Source: Ambrosia x helenae (taxonomy: Eukaryota; Streptophyta; Magnoliopsida; Asterales; Asteraceae). From it: a stretch of DNA of 64,000 nucleotides. Positions 34,240 to 46,039 of this stretch are shown here, in pieces (positions within the stretch are counted from its first letter, which is position 1; each line of letters begins with the position of its first letter). Made by a program: the position numbers and the translations under genes. The notes below the pieces were generated by a model. That model was not told where the DNA came from and did not search any database. It saw nothing but the letters and a program-made list of their open reading frames with translations. The stretch lies in assembly GCA_030844895.1 (NCBI GenBank), contig CM061229.1, forward strand, positions 107,940,975 through 108,004,974, written 5' to 3'.

Positions 34240-35341
34240 TCATATTCCTATAGAGTCAGGTTGATCATTGGCGTCTGCGTCATTCTGTTGTATCCATTCA
34301 ATAAAATTGTTGAGATTTCGGTGAGAGCACCCTCCTTTACTCAAGCTACTTGTAACCTTTTCTTTAATATCCAACGCCTTTACTTTGAATGTTTTATCAC
34401 TGAGCACCTTCTCCGCCTTACTCTTTATTTCTCCTCGAGTAATGATACCAGCTTCATCTTTTCTAACCCCATCCCAATCTTCCAAATGTCACAAATGTAA
34501 TCTCGTTGTGAAATTGATCACCGAAGTATGGCAAACACAAAAAAGGGACTCCGTTTGTGACACCTTCTAAAATAGAGTTCCAACCACAGTGACTCATGAA
34601 ACATGCGACCGAAGGTGGGACAAGACCTTCTGTTGTGGTGCCCAACTCACGATTCTTCCACGAGAACCGACTCTTTCCATATATCCATCCGGGTAATCAG
34701 TTGTAGTCTCCTTGGTCATACCTGGTCTCACCACCCACAAAAACGGTCTGTTGCTAAGTTCAAGACCAAGCGCCAATTCTTCAAACTGAGTTTGGTTGAA
34801 AATAGTGAAGCTCCCAAATGCGACGTAAATGACTGAACATGCTGGTTGTTGATCAAGCCACGCTAAGCAGGTGGCCGTCTTCTTGCCAGAAGTGGCCTGC
34901 TTGCTCAGCTAGCCGGTGCTTGCTAGAAGAGGGCCTATCGGCGACAGCTGCGGATACAGGCTGAATGCTCCAGCTTCCAGCTCAGGACATGAGTTACATA
35001 TAAACCAGTCGGTCAATCTAGAAGTTTCTGCAGACTGCACTGCAACTTGGAAAAAAACTTCTATGGTAGCCGAGTCTTTTAAGCACGCCCATGCTAGGTT
35101 CTGAGGTTTTATTGGTGGCATGGTTTTGGACAATAGAATCATCTCATTACTTAGAGGTATACCTGAAAGAAAAGGTTCAATTTCCAGTTATGCTTCTAAT
35201 TTCCAAGGTTCCACTCCAAAACATAACTTATACCAACGATAAATCAAGACTTTTTTTTTGGCTGTACCCCCCCCCCCCCCATGTTTCCGCTCCAAAACAT
35301 TGCTTATACTACAATAAATCATGACTTTTTATTGCTGTATA

Positions 35342-35372
<31 letters not shown>

Positions 35373-36176
35373 AAAAAAAAAAAAAATCATGTTTCCGCTC
35401 CAAAAACATTACTTATACTACAATAAATCATGACTTTTTATTGGCTGTACCCACCCCACATGTTTCCGCTTCAAAACATTACTTATACTGAATAAATCAT
35501 GACTTTTTATTGGCTGTATACCCCCCAACCACCACCACCCAGCCGTCCGATAATGCTTGATTCGTCCATGATTAAAAGTGTCAAGATCAAGCGGGTGTGA
35601 CGGTCAAAACTCAAAACAGATTTCAAGTTGACAAAGTTCATTTTTATGTAAGGTTTGAAACAGAGTAGGTTAGTTCGGGTTTACTGCAAATACTCACCTT
35701 TCTCGTTTATAAACCCATCATCAATCAGTTTCTGAAACGACAATATGGAGGCCAATGTAGCAACCGAGGCAGGCCAGAACGCTGCACTCCTAATTCCCAT
35801 CTTCTTCGCCACTTGTATAGCCCATCCATGCTATCATCAGCAATAACACAACTAACCTTACTACTGTCTTCTTTATTAATCTTCTCTATCAGTTCTTCAA
35901 GCTTACAGGGCATAGTTTGTAACATCGACAAGTTCAACTTACGAATGTCACTCCTGTCCTCCGTAACTCTATACCATCAGGGAGTGACACCATCTGCATC
36001 AGCCCCCCAAAACCATCTTTACCTACACAATTGCTTGTCACGAGGCTGTGATTGATCTCGGTGTTAATAAAGGTAACTTTGACTCCTTGTGTGACTAAAC
36101 ATTGAGCAAGCTCTAATATAGGAATCACATGGCCTTGTGCAGGATATGGTATCACTACAACATGAGGTTTTGCCAT
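34240..36176 (-). pseudogene. UGT83A-like UDP-glycosyltransferase, copy 2, frameshifted
   Basis: Tandem partner of copy 1 in the same orientation, with the single intron at the same codon (exon 1 35698-36176, exon 2 34240-35162, GT-AG). It starts MAKPHVVVIPYPAQGHVIP. The PSPG box is present, with SHCGWNSILEGVTNGVPFLC and closing DQ, and the end is DQPDSIGI. Frame breaks occur near 35960, 35830, 34922, 34876, 34616, 34512 and 34460; most look like one missing base in a short run such as GGG or CCC. The copies clearly share an ancestor, since breaks in one can be read through by comparison with the other. The same caution about sequence quality applies. Confidence 0.85.
35207..35540. repeat. 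Imperfect tandem array with poly-C tracts in UGT copy 2 intron
   Basis: Four units carry CCGCTCCAAAACATT...ACTTATACT...AATAAATCATGACTTTTTATTGGCTGTA, joined by runs of C up to about 20 long and one A run. Units start near 35207, 35280, 35387 and 35459. Such runs are error prone in any read type. Confidence 0.7.
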
Positions 36177-37104
36177 GATTTTCGTTGCGTGTATTTGCGC
36201 TTTCTGTTCTTGATTTCGCGCTCTCTTTTGTGTACAAAAATGCAGTCAAAAGCACAGCCAAATATGCAAAAGATAATCACACCATAAAACAGTAAAACTA
36301 ATGCATCCAAAACATGTATATTTAAGTAAGCAACCCAACAATAAAAAGGTCGAGAAACAATCCGATTCGCTAACCTTTTACGCTCTAGCAACAACTGCAG
36401 AACATAAAATAATGGCACAAGTTAACAAAAATAACATCAAACCAGTTGGGTCATTTGGAATAATAGCAGCAGAACACTTGACAAAACACATTTGACCCAA
36501 TCAATTCATAACTAAAGTTTAGAACAATGAAAACAAATATAGCATTTTTTGCAGCATAAAACATGAGAATCTGATTTTAAAAAGAAATTAATCAAGTGAA
36601 TAATAATTTAGGCAGTCTCAATGGTAATTAAAAAAATACATAAATGAAAGGAACCTGAATTTCTGAAACATGCAGTTTAGTTTTAGTTGTTGTTGTTTGT
36701 TGTGTTGGGTCAGGTGTTTAGATGGAGAGAATCAAAGGGGATGTGAGATGAAAGATGAAGTATTGAGTTGCTGGTTTGGTTGGCAGCATGTGGAAGGCTC
36801 ACATGAGTCACATCGGTTTATGGAACTTTATTGTAGAAAATGATTCAGGATAATCACATGCAAAGGCGTCCTGAGAATTTACATCCCTATCCAAGTTATT
36901 AAAAAATATGTCCCTTAATCTTTAATGAATTAAATAATTTAACTAAATGTTATGTTAATCAAAAGTATAGCAATAAACAATTACAAAATAATAATATTAG
37001 AATGAGTGAAATTACATACCGTAATATACTAGTATCTAACTGACGATTCGTTAAGCTCTCCTAGTATTCTTTCTAGTAAATTGGTGGATCAACTTTTCAT
37101 ACTT
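36177..37104. other. 5' flank of UGT copy 2, no gene
   Basis: It probably holds the promoter and leader of copy 2. It is AT-rich, with no clear TATA box placement and no ORF worth calling. The N gap follows. Confidence 0.4.
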
Positions 37105-37204
37105 NNNNNNNNNNNNNNNNNNNNNNNNNNNNNNNNNNNNNNNNNNNNNNNNNNNNNNNNNNNNNNNNNNNNNNNNNNNNNNNNNNNNNNNNNNNNNNNN
37201 NNNN
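37105..37204. other. Assembly gap, 100 N
   Basis: A run of exactly 100 N is a conventional placeholder, so the true length of the missing DNA is unknown. Sequence order across it depends on scaffolding. Confidence 0.98.
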
Positions 37205-37718
37205 GAACCATTCGAAGTTTGCTTCAACATCTGCTACAATTTTTAGAAATAGACGTCTCGACATGCAATACCTTAGTTTAAACTTGCCTCAGTGTATTTT
37301 TGGTACACCAGCACAAATAGTCATCTATTAACCGAGTATTGGCTCCCTCGCGATCACGTGACACGTATCTTTTTTTAGATGTTGTTGTGTCTTCCTCTGC
37401 AGTTCGCTTGCCAAGGTTCATGATAAACCTCAATACTACTATCGCTTGATTGTAAAATCGGGTGCACTTCGAGCGGGGAAATGATAACTGATCATCTTCG
37501 ACGTCAATCTCACTCTTTTTTATGTATGGAGATAATTTCTATTATTTTTTATACTAAAAACCGTGGGATTTATTTCTTCTATTATAGGCACTATGATAAA
37601 AACAGTCACAAAATATGACCGTTTGAAAACACAAATTAAATTCAACGGTAAAAAAATGGAATTAAAAAAACATAAAAATTCGATCGTTGCATTTAATATC
37701 ACAGGGGTAGGTTCACGT

Positions 37719-37868
37719 ACAAACAGCTTTTTCGTACGAACTTTACGAATTGAAGGAAAAAACACGCGGGCGCTTATAACTAGAGTAATTATATAATTAC
37801 TCTAGTTATAAACGACCCGCGTGTTTTTTTCCTTCAATTCGTACAGTTCGTACGGAAAAGTTGTCTGT
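37719..37868. repeat. Near-perfect 150-bp palindrome
   Basis: The centre is at 37792/37793. The inner 38 bp (TTATAACTAGAGTAATTA and its complement) are a perfect palindrome. The arms extend outward with few mismatches through ACACGCGGG, TTCGTACGAA and ACAAACAGC. There is almost no loop, so the DNA could extrude as a cruciform. Confidence 0.85.
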
Positions 37869-39571
37869 ATTTGATCTTTTGTCTAATATCACAACTTACT
37901 ACTCCTACCAGTACTGTTGGCGACGGTGTTACCGTGCTGATAGTGGGGTACCCGTAACGTTTTCTGGTGACGCCTCATCCCCCTAATAGTCAAATACTGT
38001 CATGTAATATATTCTAGTCAGGTTTAGTTAAAGTTAAAGGGATCCTTAACTTTGACTAATCAACTTGATTAATATCATTAAAATATGATTATATAATACT
38101 TAATTAACATTGCCAACTTTTGCTTCTTATTAATATCTCGTGTTTGAAAATCAAAACTTGACTTTACAGTTGGAAAGTTTACCTAGGATGATCTAAATAA
38201 GAATTTTAAGCCCTTTTTAAAAAAACAAACAAGAAGTTGAAGTACGTAACTTTAAATGCTTATATTCCTTACACGATGAAATAAAAAAGATACATTGAGA
38301 AATAAACTAAATTTTGTTTGATATAAAATCAAACTCTGAAAGAATAAACATTACAAGATGTACCATTTTTCTAAATTGTTGGAACAATCGGATCACAAAC
38401 ACAAACAATCAGATTTTGTGAGAAACGTACTCACGACTCCTTTCTTTTATTAAAATCAAACCACCACAAATTAAAAGACTCGTAAACCCCTATTTATACT
38501 AAATATTACTTGATCACCAAGTAAATGTCGAGTGATGAAATCGAAACTTTAAATGAACCAAATTTGGCTGGTTGAGACTTTTATGTGCTACTAATGGTCC
38601 ATGTAACTCCACTCCTAGCGTAAGTTATGTCTGTTTGATGTAGGCTTTCTCTACCTTATTTCCCTTTGTCGAACTCCAACAGGCGCATGTAACACTCAGA
38701 ATTGTTGGATCAACTCCATACACTTCTGATACATAAGTTTTCTTAGGTACATTCTCTTGGTTGTTGTCATCTTAAATTCTATATGGGCTGCCTATAGGAG
38801 AATTTTCACTATAGCATTATGAATTGAAGTATCTATTATTTGTAAATACATCAGCATATTCATCAATGTAAAATTTTCACTATAAACAGGTACAATTTTG
38901 TTGGGTTGTTCCTCTTAGATTTTGCTAGAGTTTCATTGTGTCACAACATTTATACACGATTGCTAGATACATCAATCGATAAATTGATATGTACGAATTT
39001 TGTCTTCCGTGTTTAATATGCTAAATCTTTATGGGATATATGATTAATTTCATGGCAGACATGATTGAGTATAATACTGAAATGATGTCAAAAGTTATGT
39101 TGCTTTGTGCCTTTGCCAAAAAGAAATCATGGTAGAGACCACAATTTAAGTGCTTCAGTCTCATCTATGTAGCTTTCAATCTTTTATGTGTGGCGATGTG
39201 TCGATATCCAGATCAGTCACTGAGTTTTATTGATTGGTTCACTTTCCGGTACATCTCTCTCCACCATCATCAATCGATAAATTGTTGAAACCATATTAGT
39301 TGGATTAATTCATTCCTATGTTTTGTAGTCATAAACTTAGCTACTTATTAAGTGAATCTACAAATAATAAATCAATTTAGCTCTTGATAAGCTCATAGAG
39401 ATGTATATATTCCAGTCCTTTGTGACTGTAGATTTAAAGAACTTGTAGAGATTTTGGGATCTTCACTGAACTTAAGAGAGTCTATACATGAGAATGCATA
39501 ATGTACTAATTAAAGGAAGATTCAAGCTCATGTCCCTCCTTTACTTGTTTAAGATATTTGAATACTTCTGT
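37869..39571. other. Intergenic, decayed repeats
   Basis: No gene is supported. At 38370-38700 a stretch ending in a TTTATACTAAAT block looks like an old LTR fragment. The rest is AT-rich and unremarkable. Confidence 0.4.
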
Positions 39572-39583
39572 TCTGAATTACTT

Positions 39584-39781
39584 TTTTTTTTGAACGGCCA
39601 ACGGTACACACCATAACGAAGCCCTGCACCCTTCAGGTCCGGTCCCCGGGCCCCCCCTAAGGTCCAGCCCCTCATTTCAGATGAGTGGGATTCGAACCTG
39701 AGACCTCCCAGGGCAGGAACCCCACAAAGTGGGTAAACCTTCCCACCTCCATTGCAACCACTAGGCTACAACTTCATTGGC
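39584..39781 (-). mobile_element. tRNA-derived SINE, 198 bp, 12-bp TSD
   Basis: Read on the minus strand it starts GCCAATGAAGTTGTAGCC, carries an A box TAGCCTAGTGGTTGC (about 39755-39769) and a B box GGTTCGAATCC (39688-39698), and ends in a short A tail (the T run at 39584-39590). Direct repeats TCTGAATTACTT flank it at 39572-39583 and 39782-39793. Structure and TSD are complete, so the copy arose by target-primed reverse transcription. Confidence 0.9.
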
Positions 39782-39965
39782 TCTGAATTACTTGGTTTGG
39801 TTAATTACCTCTATAAGATGAAGTACTAGCTACTAGCTTATATATTCAAGAATACTACAACTTGACATAGTAATTGAATTTGTTAACTATTATACTTATT
39901 ATTATATGATTTATCATTCCTCTTTAATTTTGTTTGCTAATCTTTATTCTAGATTTATTTTTGCC

Positions 39966-40335
39966 AAAATAGTGCTACAAGACGAGATTTTTGTACATTT
40001 GAGGGGTGTAAGATCGGGATTTGAACTTTTGGTGAAACCACAACTTGAAGTTGCGGTTTATGCTTATGTGTCGGTGACTAGGAGGGAGGTTGTCTAAGGA
40101 TGATGACATTAGGAGGGAGGTTGTATGAGGGACGATGACATGGATAGGAAAACGCAAGTTCAACTTGCGGTTTCTCTCTCCTACTCACAAAAGTGCATGA
40201 TCCTCCTCCAAGTCACTGACACATGAGCATAAACCGCAACTTGAAGTTGCGGTTTCACCAAAAGTTAAATCCTGATCTGACAGCCCCTCACTTGCACAAA
40301 AAATTTTCACTGTAGCACTAATTCATCAAAAAAAA
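39966..40335. repeat. Foldback element with nested hairpin words
   Basis: The left part (39966-40085) pairs with the reverse complement of 40205-40335 through TAGTGCTACA, TGAGGGG, AACTTTTGGTGAAACC and GTGTC.GTGACT. Inside each arm, and once between them, is a hairpin of the type AACCGCAACTTGAAGTTGCG (40035-40059, about 40151-40172, 40231-40255). No coding capacity. Confidence 0.75.
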
Positions 40336-41376
40336 TCCTTTATTCTATATCTAGTTTGAATATTAGGATAGTTATCGACGTTTTTATCATTGTCATCAGT
40401 TGTTTTTCATGGTAGCATCTTAATATATCTGCTTTTCGGTTACTTGATACATGAATTTTCAGTTCTTGTGAATTATTTTGATATGCACTTTAAAACGGAC
40501 TGATATGTCATGTTAGCTTTACCATACCAAATACGGAGTCAGGAACCATAACCACTGGTTAAATTATAAAATAGATACTTTATCCACATGATAATATTTT
40601 TAAGAGTCTAGGATTAGCCAAACCAAATCAGTGAAAGAAAGGTGCCTGAAAGTTAGCATTTTGGGTGGACCTTTTCACATATGTTGTTCTTTTTTGTAGC
40701 ATTTTTTCTTAGCCACCTTGTTCTAGCTTATCTTGTCCTCCTCTCTCAACCAGAGGGTGACGGCTATTGTCTTGTTATTAACCTCAAAAAGTAAAAAGCT
40801 AGTACTTGCCTTTACTACTTAGATAATGTACTAAATCTTACCTATGTTATCTCATTTTCATTCATTCATATTTTAACTTTTTTACTTGCTTAACATCCTT
40901 TTAATAGTGACAAATGTTGTCTTTTTATGGTATAAGTCAATGAATAGCCTTTAACTTAACTTGAAGTAGGAGGTAATAGTAAAACAAAATTAACCAAGTT
41001 TTATAATTGTTAAATATAAGTCAAACTACAAAAAAAATAACCAATAAACGGTAACCAAAAGATAGGTATATGTTTCATTTACCTCATCTAATTAAGTTCT
41101 TAAAAAACTAATAAACATTAATTCATAATTAAGATCATAAGATGGGTGACTATATATAGAAGAACAAAGAAATTTGTAGCACGGTTGGGAAACTTGGTTA
41201 CTATTCTGCAAAGTTTAGCCGTATTTATCTATGGGGGATATATATCATAGGCTATATGATAATTAAAAAAATAAAGATGTTATTATACTACATCCTCATG
41301 GAACTCTTAGAATACATAGTAACTGACTTATTAAACATCATCAACAAAGAAAACAAACTCAACTATGTCTCTCATT
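40336..41376. other. Intergenic, no gene
   Basis: AT-rich sequence without supported features. The last 100 bp or so are the 3' flank of the bZIP gene. Confidence 0.5.
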
Positions 41377-41928
41377 CTAGAAGAAGTCTGAGGAACTTGA
41401 GATAGAAGGGTTTGACATATCATCAAGGTCCCTTAAAGTAGGGTAAGTTCCATTAATCTGCCACTCAGTGACCATTTGGCGGAGTTCGGCCGCCTCCTCT
41501 TTAAGCTTAGCATTCTCTTGAACAACTTGTTCATGAATCCCTGAAAACTTGTTAAGTTTATCAAGGAGTTGATGATTTTCATTACGTAGCCACACAACCT
41601 GTGACCAAAGCTCATCTAGATGCTTCTGCTTGCGCATGCGCGATCTACGTGCTGATTCACGATTAGATATCATTCTTCTTTGCTTCCTCTCATTGATGAT
41701 GCTTAGTTGTTGCTCATCTGCTTCATCAGAAGTTGAATTGCTCCGGAAATATGGTGCTTGCAAGTTGATAATTTCTTGATATTGAGGGTTCATATGGAGG
41801 TTGTAGAACGGGTTCGAGGGCTCGTTAACGTTAAATGGCATGATTGGTGAGTTGTGTAGGTTCATGATGTCTGGATTAGGGTTTGTAGGAAGAAGGTAGT
41901 GGGAATCATTAAGCTCACCAACTTGCAT
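41377..41928 (-). CDS. Group S bZIP transcription factor (bZIP43-like), 183 aa
   Basis: An intact single-exon gene. Residues 63-72 hold SNSTSDEADE, typical of this plant subgroup. The basic region spans 80-100 with the invariant N89 and R97 (NRESARRSR). The zipper has heptad positions L107, L114, L121, F128, V135, L142 and L149. The N terminus is Asn/Pro rich and the C terminus Ser rich (SISSSSDFF). Lack of introns and short length fit group S; the closest relatives I recognise are Arabidopsis bZIP42/43/48-type proteins. It should bind ACGT-core DNA in the nucleus as a dimer. The first ATG of the open frame is used. Target genes cannot be inferred. Confidence 0.93.
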   Translation of the reverse strand: MQVGELNDSHYLLPTNPNPDIMNLHNSPIMPFNVNEPSNPFYNLHMNPQYQEIINLQAPYFRSNSTSDEADEQQLSIINERKQRRMISNRESARRSRMRKQKHLDELWSQVVWLRNENHQLLDKLNKFSGIHEQVVQENAKLKEEAAELRQMVTEWQINGTYPTLRDLDDMSNPSISSSSDFF

Positions 41929-42029
41929 GGCTATAATGTTTATGAAAATTGAGTTTGGTAAGGATTAGGGTTAGGTTATCTAGTTGAAGTTGTTACTCGA
42001 AGGCGAAGGAGAAGATGAGGTATTAGGGG

Positions 42030-42037
42030 TTTTTATA
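42030..42037 (-). promoter_or_regulatory. Putative TATA box of the bZIP gene
   Basis: TATAAAAA on the minus strand lies about 100 bp upstream of the ATG at 41928, a normal distance for a plant gene with a short leader. Confidence 0.5.
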
Positions 42038-42039
42038 GT

Positions 42040-45000
42040 ATTCTAAAAGGTTTAGTGGGTCCTAGAATAATTAAGACTTGTTGTGGACAAGTAGGGTATA
42101 ATGCATGTGTGAAGAAATGTTATATGTGGAGGTAAGGTTACTATTATATACATATGATCTAATTTAGGTCCTACAAATCCTATGCTAGCTACCCCTAAAT
42201 GTAGATGGCTATGACGCAAGCTCTAACCTAATTGTTCGATGAATTCTCAAACAATTGTTTAAGAGGGGGGCAATTGACACTAACCCTAATCCTAACCTTT
42301 AAATGGTCGTTCAGTGCAATTTTAAACGGCCATTTAAAAAATGATATGAGATTAAATTGTTAGCAACGTGTGTATAGTAGGCATTGGCTTTTTTTATATT
42401 TACGAAGCATGTGCCCCTTTATGGTCAACTAAATGCATGATTGCTTAAGGCATTTTCTTTTGGACAATGCTGAGCATACTATTTTTATAGTGGATAGAAT
42501 TTAGATCTTGAAATATATATGCTGTCATCACTCATAGAGTGGTGGGGATTGGGAAAGAGAGTGCGGTTGAGGTAGAGGTAGAATAATTCAATAACATTGG
42601 GGGTAAACTAATTAAAGCAATCAAGTTATAGAAAAGGGTTGCAACAACTTAAACTTAATTATAGATAAGCTTTGCTAAACCAAGCCGCTATGAGAGGGCT
42701 TCAAGTGGCAAGATAGAGGGATCAAACCAACTTTTAAAAACCGATCGACACGAGGTAGTAATCTTTTTCTTTTGTCCACTAACTTTCTAAAAAGATCTAT
42801 AAATATAAATTAACTATAATTACAAAAACAATTAATCCTGTTACAAATCCAGCACTTAAGAATGGTTCTATTTAACCGAAAGACAAATTTGTGCTTTGCA
42901 ATCCTAGGTAAACTCGGTACAGGATTTTTTTTATCATATAGGAAGAACCATACTTAGCACAAATGTACTATTAAGTAAATGACTCATAAATCCTATATTT
43001 ATCTAGATGAAAAAGAAATTAGGTAACGAAGTGGATTATTATTTGTATAACTGATACTTCTAACTTGGAACGAGTATGAAAAAATTAATGATAATTCGGC
43101 ACTCTCTATTGCGTCCATGCAACCAATTTGACCAGGCGCAATAGATGTTAAGTTAAATGTCTAGCGACATATGTGAATGAATATTTTGCACCGGATGAGA
43201 ATCTGCTTCGTCATGGAACACATGTCAAGCATTGATTGATTGGAATTTTTTTATACTCAAATACTGTTTTTTCAAATAAATATGACCATATATTTTTATG
43301 GTCTTCTCTATTCTTGTAACCGTTTAATTTACAACTTAAACCCATGGAAAAACGGAATTTTAGAAGGCATGCATACATAGTTTTTCTGTTTTCTTCAAGT
43401 GGAAAGATTAATTATTGCTAAGGTGAGACGCCAATGTCCCAAAACAAAATAATGCTAAAATAGTAATATCCACTTTTAACTGCATTGTTAGGAATTCACG
43501 GCTTCGGGTGACACACTTAATTGGGCACCAATGATCAGTGGCACATTATATTAAAAGTTGGTATTAATTTCTTAGTCATTTTTTCATTAAGTTAGCCCAC
43601 GATAACAAATGATTAGTTTTCAAAGGCCATTTTGGAAGAGAGAAAAAAAGGCATCAACTTTAATTGTGATTGGTAAAGTGGTCAAGCCATAGAAATTGTG
43701 ATTTGAAAGTGATGTGATGGTATCACCTCTCAATGTTTTCAAACCATGAAAACTACTGTTTAATCATATAATTTATATGTTGATTAAAAGTATTAAAGTA
43801 TACATAGCATTATAAATGAATATGTTAGTATAGTATTTGTATGATGTCATATATATGCTAGAGTAATTAGTGAAAAATCAACATAGTTATCTACTTAGTA
43901 TGTAGCTAGTTTGTTAATATGTACTCCATAAACCTTGGTGCACTTTTTATTACAACAAAAAAAAAATTAATCTTTACAAAGTGTTATATATGGTATGAAA
44001 GTTGTTCCATAGACCGGATTGTTGTTGCTCATGTAGGTGAATCAGAAACAACACAATGAAAAATGAAAATATTGTGTAAAAAATTTGATTTTACTAGTTT
44101 TGTTTCAGTAAAACTTAATGAAGAAAAATTCTTGGGCTGGAAACATCCAATATATACCATTGTGTAGACAAATGGGCATATTATTATAGCTCATTAGAGG
44201 TTTGCACCTCCAACCTTTTAAACATCAAACTTGTTGTATAAAAAAATGACGTCGTTGATGGAGGGGATGGAATGTTGCATGTCATGACGAAGGTTAGCGC
44301 AATTCATTTTCCGCTACTACATCAGCATACCATGAGTTGTCATCCTTTTGATTTAGTGTTTTAGCACACTTCATGTTTCTCACAAAACTAATGAACAAAA
44401 TTATTGCATAAAAATCGGCTAAATGTATTCTTATTTTCACAATATATAACTCATTATATCTTTCATCTTATTTACACTTAGTTCATCAGCATAAAACATT
44501 TTAAGAACAATCTATACTTAAGGGATATGCCATTTGCGTAAATTCTCAAATTTTGATGTCTCTACAACTAACCGTCTATTCTAACAAAGACCTCTTACTT
44601 TTACTATCTTCGATCCAAGCTTCACGTCGCTACCACAACTTAACTTTTTTATTTTGTTAGAAAGTAAATTGCATTGTTAGTGTACGTAGTTAGTTTCTTA
44701 GTGTGCACTCAATAAATAGGTTTGTGTCTCTTTTTCAACACAAGAAATTATAATGCAAAAGTTATCACAAATTAGTTATGTCCTTTTCTTTACATATTAT
44801 CAGAATAAACCTAGATCGATAATTAACATAAACTATGGATCATGAAAAATCAGTTTAAATAGTTGGGATGTTAATTAATTACTTAATCGATTTTGTACTT
44901 GAGAATAATCACTAATACCCATATATACTTAACTACACTACAAATGGTCGAAGTTAGATTTTGACAGAAAGAGACTCTTCTTTCTTTTCTTGTCCTTAAT

Positions 45001-45389
45001 TTGTTCTTGTGATGTGCCCAGCTTTCTTTTCGTGTTGCTCTACATATATATAGTGTATTGTAGTATCATTTAGTCTGTATTCATAAAGAGACAGCATACG
45101 TGGGGCATGTATGCTACACAATGATCGATCATATATGCAAAAATCTCTCAAGGAAGAAAATAGGTATCTTAAATGATTATCAGATATTTTTTTTACTTGA
45201 GAGCGTATGAAGAAAAAACTGGATCAAGCAACTCACAATGAACAAACGGTACTCTGACTAAACCAAGTCACGACTCAATCTGTATTTTATTGAACGGAAA
45301 CCACAACATATTACATGATCCTACCGATCTATTTATACCAAAACTATCAATTAAAAGATATCTACATAAAAGAATTAGAATATTGAGAG
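42040..45389. other. Long gene-free AT-rich stretch
   Basis: I see no ORF, RNA gene or element with clear termini in 3.3 kb. The first few hundred bases probably include the bZIP promoter. The segment 45215-45390 has LTR-like wording (CTATTTATACC, TTTTATTGAACGG) and forms the left flank of the copia insertion. Confidence 0.5.
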
Positions 45390-45394
45390 AATTA

Positions 45395-46002
45395 TGTCAA
45401 AACATGATATCAGAAATAACCTTTATTGAATAAACTCAAACCAAAAGATTACAACCCTAAACTGGAAATTACAACTGTTTATAAAGAACAAAATAAAGAT
45501 TTCTAAACAATAACTACTCTCTCAAATCTGGTATGTAACTGGACTCACACAAGCAACAGATTCGAGATGAATCTGTTGATAATCCTCACAAACCCTAGAT
45601 TTTAGACTGAACAACAATATGAACGAGAGAGACTAAAGAGACAACTGAGAGAAATAACAATCTATTTATATCAAAGGTCGATCCGTGTGAGCTAAATGAG
45701 AGCCGTTGATGAAATGTACGAATAGATCCTGATCGTTGATAAGAAACACACATTGACCAACTGCTGACCACTCATTTCTATTGAAGCCATTAGCTTTATA
45801 AGTCTTTAACTTGAAATACCCGGTCCATCTACATGCAGCCCATCAGTCCATCTACAAGCAGCCCATCTACATCACTTTAGCCCATAAACTCTAATCCACT
45901 GATCCATAACCTGAAACACCTTATGCAAAATATTATAGATTTAAACTAAACAAAAATATTTAAATGTTTAAGTTTGAATTATTATTGTTATAACTTTTAA
46001 CA
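45395..46002 (-). mobile_element. Copia 3' LTR (608 bp)
   Basis: On the plus strand it runs TGTCAAAACATG...TTTTAACA and is preceded by TSD AATTA (45390-45394). It differs from 51083-51691 at two positions by eye (one T in a run, one C/T). The polypurine tract is the purine stretch read on the minus strand at 46003-46017. Confidence 0.95.
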
Positions 46003-46039
46003 CCCCTCCTCAAACTTAACACATTTAAACTTATAAACC

